From positions 1 to 8,709 of the forward strand of contig DAIMZH010000091.1 in NCBI GenBank assembly GCA_036734105.1: a stretch of DNA of 8,709 bases, read 5' to 3'. The stretch is from Azoarcus_F sp036734105. GTDB lineage: Bacteria > Pseudomonadota > Gammaproteobacteria > Burkholderiales > Rhodocyclaceae. The translations under genes were made by a program, and so were the position numbers. The notes beneath the pieces were generated by a model, which worked only from the letters and a program-made list of their open reading frames with translations, made no database searches and had not been told where the DNA came from. Positions 1 to 5,751 of the stretch are shown piece after piece (position 1 is the stretch's first letter; each line of letters starts with the position of its first letter).

Positions 1-93
1 CAGCAGGAACCCACCGAAGCGACTCAGGGGCGGCTCAATGCCGCGCCTGAGCGCCGCAGGAATCTCCGGCCTTTAGGCCGGGGAGGATGTCAA
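1..93 (+). mobile_element. Right end of an IS200/IS605-type element
   Basis: The element ends at TCAA (90-93). TCAA is also the right cleavage site of the well-studied relative IS608. The tetranucleotide GAAT (60-63) lies at the 5' foot of a perfect hairpin (66-71 with 76-81, loop TTTA). In IS608 a GAAT at this place is the guide that pairs with TCAA, so both elements of the strand-recognition code are present. The minus-strand sensor reading frame is interrupted precisely here: its native codons stop at base 94 and continue as element sequence. IS605-type elements make no target duplication. The rest of the element lies left of the window. Confidence 0.75.
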
Positions 94-96
94 TAA
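1..96 (+). CDS. tnpB: TnpB (IS605 OrfB) C-terminal end, partial
   Basis: This is the last 31 codons of a gene that begins left of the window. The frame starting at base 1 reads QQEPTEATQGRLNAA and ends at TAA (94-96). A short tail with EPTEA near the end is typical of IS605 OrfB/TnpB proteins of proteobacteria; this rests on recalled family wording. TnpB is an RNA-guided nuclease related to Cas12 that helps retain the transposon. The last codons run through the element's right-end hairpins, as expected where the guide RNA scaffold overlaps the 3' end of tnpB, and the stop codon lies just past the element boundary. A second open frame here ends at 74-76 (a tail ending SGL), so the reading frame is likely but not certain. 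None of the catalytic residues are visible. Confidence 0.65.
   Translation, partial: QQEPTEATQGRLNAAPERRRNLRPLGRGGCQ
23..81 (+). ncRNA. Putative omega/reRNA scaffold end of the TnpB element
   Basis: Two consecutive hairpins occupy the 3' end of tnpB. The first pairs 23-28 with 46-51 and, after a single G/G mismatch, 30-34 with 40-44 around a five-base loop. The second pairs 66-71 with 76-81. In characterised TnpB systems the guide RNA scaffold is made from the end of tnpB plus the right end of the element, and the guide is the flanking DNA immediately beyond the element. By that rule the guide here would begin at base 94. The structures are seen in the sequence. Transcription and processing as a guide RNA are inferred from the family, and the 5' end of the RNA lies outside the window. 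Confidence 0.5.
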
Positions 97-735
97 GCGT
101 CTGAAGTGATCCCAGCCCAAAAACGCCATGATAGCCAGCAAGGCCAGAATGAAGGCTGCATTCAGTACAGCCTCGCTACGATGGGCGCTCAGTGAATTTG
201 GCTGATACTCGATATATACCCAACCGATTGGTGCGATCTCGCCAATATTGGCTCGTACCAACAGGTTTGTTGGCGGGGCGACGAGAGAGTTTCCCGACTC
301 TTGGCGTATTGTTGCGAATGGTAACTTCGGAGTGGCAGTCAGGTTTCCAGCAGGGTTTCTCTGCGCTGCGGCCAGCAGTGCTTCGCGTCGGTCGAGAACA
401 GCGATGGCCAGCACTCCTTCGAAGTGATTGAAGCCTTCCAGCCGGTAGGCAAGCGCCACGCGGTCGTTGGCTGCGACTTCGAAATGCGCTACGTGTGCGA
501 TGGTGCGAGCAATCTGCTCGGCGTGGCTGGTGGCCTCGGCCACAAGTCGGTCAAGGTTTAGGGTGGCTTGGCGAACAGTCGTAAACGCAGTGCCGAGCAT
601 GAGTGCCAATAGCAATAGCGCAGTGAGTGATGGGCGACGGATGGGCATGTTTGGGTTGTTGAAGGGCGTCGTTGCGAATTTACCACAGTAGCCGCAAGGT
701 GCAGTTGGTCTGGTTGGTAACCTTGCCTCCTTCAT
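73..735 (-). pseudogene. Membrane sensor protein, truncated by the IS
   Basis: This is the 5' part of a gene cut by the IS605-type insertion. Native codons run from 735 to 94; the frame then enters the element and stops at 73-75. The protein has a hydrophobic segment at about residues 36-55 (SLTALLLLALMLG), a roughly 130-residue domain expected in the periplasm, and a second membrane segment at about 190-208 ending in WDHFRRLL. This is the layout of the input half of a sensor kinase, a diguanylate cyclase or a similar receptor whose cytoplasmic output domain has been separated. The output type cannot be told. The ATG at 733-735 has a GGAAGG Shine-Dalgarno sequence and overlaps the preceding stop as ATGA. 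A later ATG at 646-648 (MPIRRPS) is just before the membrane segment but lacks a ribosome site. Whether the product is made is unknown. Confidence 0.6.
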
Positions 736-890
736 ACCGCAACCTTCCGCGCACCTAGCCGACCGATAATCTGCGTAAGCCCCTGCTTGGCCAGCGTGCC
801 CAGGTCTTCGTCAACGTTCTTGGGCAGGTTTTCAGGGACCGCGTCCGCTCCAGATGTTCTGCCTTCAGGTCTGGCCGCTGCTTCAGAAAA
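732..890 (-). pseudogene. Unidentified C-terminal coding fragment
   Basis: This is an open frame without its own start, running from just after a TAG (891-893) to TGA (732-734). It reads like real protein at its end: ENLPKNVDEDLGTLAKQG, then LTQIIGRLGARKVAV. Its stop overlaps the start of the sensor gene as ATGA, the arrangement of translationally coupled genes, so it probably is the end of a former upstream partner. It may instead be joined to the PIN-domain remnant: adding one base to the A4 run (829-832 on the plus strand) would put PIN residues ERTRSLK directly in frame with NLPKNVDED. I do not recognise the family. Confidence 0.35.
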
Positions 891-1021
891 CTAGGCGTCC
901 ACTCGTTGTGGACCATGTTCGTTCATCGCGCCCGCTAGTGGTCGGAGAGCGGCAGGCGCATCAGCAGGTTGCGCAACGGTGCCGGACAGAGCACGCACGC
1001 GTCGTACACAACACATTCATT
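833..1021 (-). pseudogene. PIN-domain (VapC-like) protein remnant
   Basis: The minus-strand frame reads NECVVYDACVLCPAPLRNLL, MRLPLSDH, stop, RAR, stop, TNMVHNEWTPSFLKQRPDLK and AEHLERTRSL. This matches my memory of proteobacterial PIN-domain ribonucleases, which start VVYDACVLYPAPLRDLLMRLA and continue RARWT..IHDEW...L..RPDL....L.RTR. The Asp of VYDA (codon 1001-1003) is the first expected metal-binding acid. Two nonsense codons, TAG (935-937) and TGA (923-925), stand where Tyr/Phe and Trp are usual. No in-frame start is present, and the C-terminal half of the domain, with the remaining acids, is missing or shifted. PIN proteins are often toxins of toxin-antitoxin pairs; no antitoxin gene is visible. 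It is clearly dead as a coding gene. Confidence 0.65.
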
Positions 1022-1060
1022 GGAATTAGCTACTCTGTGGCGACAAGGGTAGCGGGCAGC

Positions 1061-1087
1061 AAAAAGCCCGACCTTGTGGGTCGGGCT
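1061..1087 (-). terminator. Rho-independent terminator after tRNA-Ile2
   Basis: Read on the minus strand, a perfect 9-bp stem (1079-1087 with 1065-1073, loop of five) is followed by a T run (plus-strand A's at 1061-1065). It stands 17 bases beyond the tRNA 3' end, so it closes the rpoD-tRNA transcript and shields the degenerate genes downstream. Confidence 0.88.
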
Positions 1088-1103
1088 AAGTGCTTGTTTA
1101 TAC

Positions 1104-1180
1104 TGGTGGGCCGTGCAGGACTTGAACCCGCGACCAAGCGATTATGAGTCGCCTGCTCTAACCAACTGAGCTAACGGCCC
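1104..1180 (-). tRNA. ileX: tRNA-Ile2 (CAU anticodon, lysidine type)
   Basis: This is a complete 77-nt cloverleaf with encoded CCA. The acceptor stem is GGGCCGT/ACGGCCC (1174-1180 with 1108-1114), the D arm is GCTC...GAGC, the anticodon loop is CTCATAA with CAT at 1144-1146, and the T arm contains TTCAAGT. A CAT anticodon could mean initiator Met, elongator Met or Ile2. The anticodon arm with its variable loop (AGGCGACTCATAATCGCT, then TGGTC) is the same as I remember for Escherichia coli ileX and unlike its Met tRNAs, so tRNA-Ile2 is favoured. TilS would convert the wobble C to lysidine so that it reads AUA. It starts 11 bases after the rpoD stop with no room for its own promoter, so it is probably processed from the rpoD transcript. 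Confidence 0.92.
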
Positions 1181-1191
1181 GAAACCTGTTG

Positions 1192-3234
1192 TCAGCTATC
1201 GCTGTCAAGGAAGCTGCGCAGGCGCTCGGAGCGACTTGGGTGACGCAGCTTGCGCAAAGCTTTGGCTTCGATCTGTCTGATCCGCTCACGCGTAACGTCG
1301 AACTGTTTACCCACCTCTTCCAGGGTGTGGTCGGTATTCATTTCGATGCCGAAACGCATACGCAGCACCTTGGCTTCGCGCAAAGTGAGAGAGTCTAACA
1401 CTTCATTGGTTGCTTCGCGCAAACTTGCCACCATTGCAGCGTCGGCGGGAGCCAGTGTTGCGGTGTCTTCGATGAAGTCGCCAAGGTGGGAGTCGTCATC
1501 GTCCCCGATGGGTGTTTCCATGGAGATGGGCTCCTTGGAAATCTTCATGATCTTGCGGATCTTTTCCTCGGGCATTTCCATTTTTTCGGCGAGCGTCGCC
1601 GGATCGGGTTCCAGACCGGTTTCCTGCAGGATCTGGCGGCTGATGCGATTCATTTTGTTGATGGTTTCGATCATGTGCACCGGAATGCGGATGGTGCGCG
1701 CCTGGTCGGCAATAGAGCGGGTGATGGCCTGGCGAATCCACCATGTGGCATAGGTCGAGAACTTGTAACCACGACGATATTCGAACTTGTCGACCGCCTT
1801 CATCAGGCCAATATTGCCTTCCTGAATGAGGTCGAGAAACTGCAGGCCACGGTTGGTATATTTTTTGGCAATTGAAATGACCAGACGCAGGTTTGCTTCG
1901 GTCATTTCCCGCTTGGCACGACGCATTTTGGCTTCACCTGTGGACATCTGGCGATTGATGTCCTTGAGTTCCTTTAGGGTGATGCCGATCTGGTGCTGCA
2001 TGTCGATGAGCTTTTGCTGCGCTTCGAGCACTGCCGGGTGGATCCTCATCAGGCCTTCAGCGTAATTCTTGCCAGCCGAGATTTCGTCTTTCAGCCAGTC
2101 CAGATCGGTTTCGCGTCCGGGAAAGACCTTGATGAAGTGAGTGCGCGGCATGCCGGCGCGGTCAACGCAAAGCTTGAGAATCTGGCGCTCGTGCCCGCGC
2201 ACTTGCTCAATCATGTGACGGACTGAGTCACACAGGCGCTCAATCGTCTTTGCCGTGAAACGGATACACAAAAGCTGCTCGGAAATCTGCTCCTGCAACT
2301 CCTGGTGACGCGTGCTGTTGAAACCTTCAGTGTTGAGGGTCGAGTTTTTCTCTTCGTTCAGGCGGGCAATCTCGGCGAAGCGCTCAAGCGCACCTTGCTT
2401 GAGCTTCTCCATGTTGGCCGCGTTGATCGCGGCTTCCTTGCGGTTGCGTGCCTCTTCGTCGTCTTCGTCATCTTCGTCGGAGTCGTCGTCTGCATCATCA
2501 TCCGAGTCGCTGTCGTCGTCAGAGTCGCTGTCATCGTCGGTGTCGTCGTCACTGACGCTGTCATCGCCATCGTCCGGGTCGTCGCTCGCTTCAGCGTTGT
2601 CCACCGGTTCGGACTGTTCAACCAGGCCATCGACAATTTCGTCGATTCGCATCTCGTCATTTTCGATCTTGCGGGCATCGCCGAGCATTTCGGACAAAAT
2701 GCTGGGGCAGGCGGCAATGGCCAGAACCATGTGGCGCAGACCTTCCTCGATACGCTTCGCGATCTCGATTTCGCCTTCGCGCGTGAGCAGCTCTACCGAG
2801 CCCATTTCGCGCATGTACATGCGAACTGGATCGGTCGTACGACCGAACTCCGAGTCTACCGTGGAGAGCGCCTGTTCAGCTTCTTCCTCAGCCACGTCCT
2901 CGTCAACGGCGTTGGGCACGTTGTCCGACATGAGCAGGTCTTCGGCAGCAGGTGCCTCGTCGAACACCTGTATGCCCATGCTGTTGAATGTGGCAATTAC
3001 ACCTTCAATCTGTTCGGCATCGGCCACATCGTCGGGCAGGTGGTCACTGATTTCAGCGTAAGTCAGGTAGCCCCGCTCCTTGCCGAGCGCAATCAGTGTC
3101 TTGAGTTGGGTTCGGCGAAGCTCTGGGTCGAGAGGCGCTGCGGCAGGCGCAGCGACCTCGATCAACTCGGGTTTCTTCTTGGCTCGTGCGCGCCCAGTCT
3201 TTGAACCGGAACTCTTGTCTTTCTCGCGGGCCAT
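1192..3234 (-). CDS. rpoD: RNA polymerase sigma factor RpoD (sigma-70)
   Basis: This is the primary sigma factor, 680 residues, which directs RNA polymerase to housekeeping promoters. A basic N-terminus is followed by region 1.1 (about 40-105, LKTLIALGKERGYLTYAEI). Region 1.2 starts at about 135 (DPVRMYMREMGSVELLTREG), and the non-conserved insert runs from about 180 to 430. Region 2 contains NLRLVISIAKKYTNRGLQFL and the -10 reading segment GYKFSTYATWWIRQAI. Region 3 contains RIPVHMIETINK, and region 4 ends with the helix-turn-helix TLEEVGKQFDVTRERIRQIE, which reads the -35. It is longer than the 613-residue E. coli protein, partly because of an Asp/Ser tract at 217-261 (see the repeat entry). 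The ATG has a strong AAGGAG seven bases upstream. It follows dnaG by 57 bases with its own promoter, and the tRNA follows it. Confidence 0.97.
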   Translation of the reverse strand: MAREKDKSSGSKTGRARAKKKPELIEVAAPAAAPLDPELRRTQLKTLIALGKERGYLTYAEISDHLPDDVADAEQIEGVIATFNSMGIQVFDEAPAAEDLLMSDNVPNAVDEDVAEEEAEQALSTVDSEFGRTTDPVRMYMREMGSVELLTREGEIEIAKRIEEGLRHMVLAIAACPSILSEMLGDARKIENDEMRIDEIVDGLVEQSEPVDNAEASDDPDDGDDSVSDDDTDDDSDSDDDSDSDDDADDDSDEDDEDDEEARNRKEAAINAANMEKLKQGALERFAEIARLNEEKNSTLNTEGFNSTRHQELQEQISEQLLCIRFTAKTIERLCDSVRHMIEQVRGHERQILKLCVDRAGMPRTHFIKVFPGRETDLDWLKDEISAGKNYAEGLMRIHPAVLEAQQKLIDMQHQIGITLKELKDINRQMSTGEAKMRRAKREMTEANLRLVISIAKKYTNRGLQFLDLIQEGNIGLMKAVDKFEYRRGYKFSTYATWWIRQAITRSIADQARTIRIPVHMIETINKMNRISRQILQETGLEPDPATLAEKMEMPEEKIRKIMKISKEPISMETPIGDDDDSHLGDFIEDTATLAPADAAMVASLREATNEVLDSLTLREAKVLRMRFGIEMNTDHTLEEVGKQFDVTRERIRQIEAKALRKLRHPSRSERLRSFLDSDS
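2452..2586 (-). repeat. Asp/Ser-rich tract in RpoD with 18-bp tandem repeat
   Basis: RpoD residues of about 217-261 are almost only Asp, Ser and Glu. Within it an 18-bp unit (2504-2521 and 2522-2539, two mismatches) encodes a repeated Asp/Ser hexapeptide, and the surrounding bases are further GTC/ATC triplets on the plus strand. The tract lies in the non-conserved region between 1.2 and 2.1, which is acidic in E. coli too. The repeat suggests growth by slippage. It keeps the reading frame. Confidence 0.85.
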
Positions 3235-3277
3235 GAGACTCCTTGATCGCGGTGCGTTAAAAAGTGGTAAACCGTAA

Positions 3278-3307
3278 ATTATACTACAGCTATGAGACTC
3301 TGGTCGA
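3278..3307 (-). promoter_or_regulatory. rpoD promoter (-35/-10)
   Basis: The minus strand has a perfect TATAAT (plus-strand 3278-3283). Eighteen bases upstream is TCGACC (3302-3307), four of six matches to TTGACA. The -35 lies within the last codons of dnaG. Transcription would start about 36 bases before the rpoD ATG, giving rpoD expression independent of dnaG. Confidence 0.65.
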
Positions 3308-5110
3308 TGCGTTAAGTTTTGCTTTCTCCAATAACAGGGCGTTCAGTTGATGGCCGAGATCGCCACCCGGCCCGTTTTCCCTGATCTGGGTGGTAATGGC
3401 GCGAATCTCCCGTTCGATTGCGTCCATGTGCAGCTTTCGGACTGTGTCTTCGAAGAGTAGTTCGGCGACGTTCTCATCGTAGTCGTTAGCGATGAGTTCT
3501 GCTGCCGCGCTCGACAGCGTGTCGCCGTGTTCGGTGTTTCGGAAGGGTTCGATGAGTGCGCCCAGGCCGTGGTTAGGGTTGATGTCACCGATACTGGTGG
3601 CGTCAACAAGAGCGGCGAGCGCGCGTCCGTGTGCGTCGTTCAGCGGGATGAGGTCAGCAGGTAGTCTGGCCAGCCAGTCGAGATGCATAAGGCTCAGGCG
3701 CAGCAGTGTGTGTGCTGGCGAGTTTGGACGAGGGCGCCGGGTTGTGAGCGGGCGGTGGGTATGCCGAATGGGGGACTGGTTTGGTGTCGGGTGAGACTGA
3801 AGACTGGTCTTTTCGGCGTCTGGCTGAGTTGCGCGTCCACACGAGGCCTGCACTTCTTCCTGGGTCAGGCCGCTGAGTTCGGCAAGTTGTTTGACCAGTT
3901 GCAGTCTGATCAGTGGTGCCACTATCTGGCCAAGCAGCGGGGCTGCATCATGGATCAGCCGGGCCCTGCCTTCTGCGCTGCTCAGATCTGTGCGGGCGGT
4001 GAGTTCGGATAGCAGAAAGCTGATCAGCGGCGTGGCCTTGGCGGCCTCCTGGCGAACAGTGTCAGAGCCCTTTTCTCGGATGAAGGTGTCGGGGTCGTGG
4101 CCTTCGGGAAGAAACAGAAAGGATAAGGTGGTACCGTCCCGCAAGGCCTCCAGCGAGGACTCAAGAGCACGCCAGGCCGCCTTGCGTCCAGCCTTGTCGC
4201 CGTCGAAACAAAAGACGATTCTGTCGGTGTGGCGCAGCAAGCTTTTGATGTGATGCGCACTGGTTGAGGTGCCCAGGGTGGCGACTGCATTGCCAAGGCC
4301 GAACTGCGCCAGTGATACCACATCCATGTAGCCTTCAACGACCAGTACGAAACCCGCGTCGCGAATACCTTGCTGGGCGAGGTGCAGGCCGTATAGCTCC
4401 CGACCCTTTTCGAACAGTACGGTCTCGGGCGAGTTCAGATATTTGGGTTCTCCCTTGTCGAGCACGCGTCCGCCAAAGGCGATGATGCGACCGCGCCGGT
4501 CATGGATGGGAAACATGATCCGTCCACGAAACCTGTCGTAGCGTCGGCCAGCTTCGTTGTCGATTACCAGGCCGGCATCGAGCAGGGTCTTGTTGTCGTA
4601 CTCGGGAAAGACCTTGGACAGTCCTTGCCAGGCGTCAGGGGCAAAGCCGATGCCAAAGCGCGTGGCGATGTCGCCGCTCAGGCCGCGGCGTTTGAGATAG
4701 GCTATGGCGTCCGGGTGTTGTCTGAGCTGGCTGCGATAGAATTCGCTCGCGGCGCTCAGGGCCAGCAATAGCGGCTCGTTTTCTTCCTGTCGCCTGATGG
4801 GCTGAATATTGCCCGAGTCCTCGCGGGGAACGTCAACCCCAACCGTCTTGGCGAGGTCTTCCACGGCCTCGACAAAAGACAGGTTGCCATACTCCATCAG
4901 AAAGCTGATTGCGTTGCCATGCACGCCACAACCAAAGCAGTGATAGAACTGTTTGGTAGGGCTGATCGAGAAGGATGGGGTTTTCTCGCCGTGGAAGGGG
5001 CAGCATGCAAAGTAGTTTGCGCCGCCCTTCTTCAGGGGCAGGTGGCGTTCAATGATGTCGACGATGTCGACTCGCGAGAGCAGGTCCTGGACGAAGGCGC
5101 GCGGAATCAA
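3290..5110 (-). CDS. dnaG: DNA primase DnaG
   Basis: Primase, 606 residues, makes RNA primers for replication and works with the DnaB helicase. The N-terminal CHC2 zinc finger uses Cys37, His40, Cys58 and Cys61 (CPFHGEKTPSF, then FYHCFGCGVHGNAI). The RNA-polymerase core has RFRGRIMFPIHDRRGRIIAFGGR. The TOPRIM fold shows Glu259 in VVEGYMDVV and Asp303/Asp305 in FCFDGDKAGRKAA, the expected metal-binding acids. A Pro/Arg/Thr-rich linker (about 430-465) precedes the C-terminal helicase-binding domain, which has LLRLSLMHLDWLA and is poorly conserved. The start is TTG (5108-5110): the protein begins MIPRAFVQDLL as in relatives, and an in-frame TGA (5123-5125) rules out any earlier start. The ribosome site is weak (GAGG about 10 bases away). 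A terminator separates it from rpsU upstream, and rpoD follows. Confidence 0.97.
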   Translation of the reverse strand: MIPRAFVQDLLSRVDIVDIIERHLPLKKGGANYFACCPFHGEKTPSFSISPTKQFYHCFGCGVHGNAISFLMEYGNLSFVEAVEDLAKTVGVDVPREDSGNIQPIRRQEENEPLLLALSAASEFYRSQLRQHPDAIAYLKRRGLSGDIATRFGIGFAPDAWQGLSKVFPEYDNKTLLDAGLVIDNEAGRRYDRFRGRIMFPIHDRRGRIIAFGGRVLDKGEPKYLNSPETVLFEKGRELYGLHLAQQGIRDAGFVLVVEGYMDVVSLAQFGLGNAVATLGTSTSAHHIKSLLRHTDRIVFCFDGDKAGRKAAWRALESSLEALRDGTTLSFLFLPEGHDPDTFIREKGSDTVRQEAAKATPLISFLLSELTARTDLSSAEGRARLIHDAAPLLGQIVAPLIRLQLVKQLAELSGLTQEEVQASCGRATQPDAEKTSLQSHPTPNQSPIRHTHRPLTTRRPRPNSPAHTLLRLSLMHLDWLARLPADLIPLNDAHGRALAALVDATSIGDINPNHGLGALIEPFRNTEHGDTLSSAAAELIANDYDENVAELLFEDTVRKLHMDAIEREIRAITTQIRENGPGGDLGHQLNALLLEKAKLNASTRVS

Positions 5111-5275
5111 GGCTGTGCTACCTCACCGGACAAATCGGGCCTGGATGGCAGGTACAAGCTCATCTCTGCAGATTGCTGCCTTGCGTGGTGCCCGGATGTT
5201 TGCCTGCTCATCTGTTATCTCTCGCATCCTGCACTCTGGCCGCTCGCGATGGTTTCTGGAGGCTTCCACAAACTC

Positions 5276-5322
5276 AAAAAAGCCGCAGTGCGCGCTGAAG
5301 TTGCGCGATCTGCGGCTTTTTT
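5276..5322. terminator. Bidirectional terminator between rpsU and dnaG
   Basis: AAAAAAGCCGCAG (5276-5288) is the exact inverse of CTGCGGCTTTTTT (5310-5322), and the interior can add a CGCGC/GCGCG stem (5291-5295 with 5303-5307). Either strand gives a GC stem followed by six T's. On the minus strand it should end or attenuate rpsU transcription before dnaG, as the classical terminator between these genes does in E. coli. Confidence 0.85.
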
Positions 5323-5337
5323 GCAAGCTGACTCTTG

Positions 5338-5367
5338 AGAACACTCCGGGTAAGGCCCGGGTGTTCT
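5338..5367 (-). other. Hairpin in the rpsU 3' region
   Basis: AGAACAC, a bulged T and CCGGG (5338-5350) pair with CCCGG and GTGTTCT (5356-5367) around a five-base loop. It lies about 50 bases past the rpsU stop and before the terminator. It has no T run, so it is not a terminator by itself; it may stabilise the 3' end of the short rpsU mRNA or be a processing site. Confidence 0.55.
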
Positions 5368-5416
5368 TGCCCCTTGCGGGAAAAGAGGCCTGGTGACCAG
5401 CGCCTCTTGAAGCTGC

Positions 5417-5629
5417 TCAATAGAGCTTGGGCGGCAGCATCTGGCTGCGCAGACGCTTGTGGTTGCGCTTGACCGCGGCGGCAAGCTTGCGCTTGCGCTC
5501 GGCGGTGGGCTTCTCGTAAAACTCGCGAGCGCGCAGGTCAGTCAGAAGACCAGTTTTTTCGATGGTGCGCTTGAAGCGGCGAATCGCAACTTCGAACGGC
5601 TCGTTTTCCTTGACGCGAATGCCGGGCAT
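5417..5629 (-). CDS. rpsU: 30S ribosomal protein S21
   Basis: S21 is a 70-residue basic protein of the small ribosomal subunit, needed for initiation on natural mRNAs. The sequence MPGIRVKENEPFEVAIRRFK is the conserved start of the family. The middle has TGLLTDLRAREFYEKPTAER and the tail is Arg/Lys-rich (KRNHKRLRSQMLPPKLY); the length is normal. AAGGAA eight bases before the ATG serves as ribosome site. It is the first gene of the rpsU-dnaG-rpoD group and diverges from tsaD, an order shared with E. coli. The strong terminator after it lets it be transcribed mostly as a single short message. Confidence 0.97.
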   Translation of the reverse strand: MPGIRVKENEPFEVAIRRFKRTIEKTGLLTDLRAREFYEKPTAERKRKLAAAVKRNHKRLRSQMLPPKLY

Positions 5630-5668
5630 CAGTGTTCCTTGATCTGGGTGGTGTACGAATAAACGCAG

Positions 5669-5698
5669 ATGTTATCCTGTTTTCTGCCCCTGATGCAA
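5669..5698 (-). promoter_or_regulatory. Possible rpsU promoter
   Basis: The minus strand has TTGCAT (plus 5693-5698), an 18-base spacer and TAACAT (5669-5674), about 40 bases before the rpsU start. The match to consensus is only 3/6 and 4/6. Position, rather than sequence quality, is the main support. Confidence 0.3.
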
Positions 5699-5716
5699 GC
5701 CCTCCTTGTGCTCGTG

Positions 5717-5722
5717 TATAGT
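5717..5722 (+). promoter_or_regulatory. Possible -10 of the tsaD promoter
   Basis: TATAGT matches five of six consensus bases and lies 30 bases before the preferred tsaD start. No good -35 is seen 16-18 bases upstream. Transcription from here would begin near 5729, beyond the alternative ATG at 5728, which supports the start at 5752. Confidence 0.35.
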
Positions 5723-5751
5723 GCCGAATGGCTAACAGGAGTCAGATCGGA

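Larger units (their letters stand above)
5111..5416. other. Gap between dnaG and rpsU, no yqeY
   Basis: This 306-base gap holds a 3' hairpin and a bidirectional terminator (separate entries). In many Betaproteobacteria yqeY (GatB/YqeY family, about 150 codons) lies here; the gap is too short and no frame resembles it. A 34-codon minus-strand reading frame (5123-5227, beginning MREITDEQ) ends 12 bases before dnaG and is in the same frame, but nothing shows that it is translated. I saw no convincing dnaG promoter between the terminator and the TTG. Confidence 0.6.

Noticed and set aside
1104..1180. Elongator tRNA-Met
   Set aside because: The anticodon is CAT, but the anticodon stem and neighbouring bases fit tRNA-Ile2 rather than tRNA-Met.
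2305..3204. Long plus-strand open frame, Val/Ile-rich in its first third
   Set aside because: It is the antisense of rpoD; the hydrophobic run is the complement of the Asp/Ser codons, and rpoD conservation is unambiguous.
5338..5367. Second terminator after rpsU
   Set aside because: The stem is strong but no T run follows on either strand.
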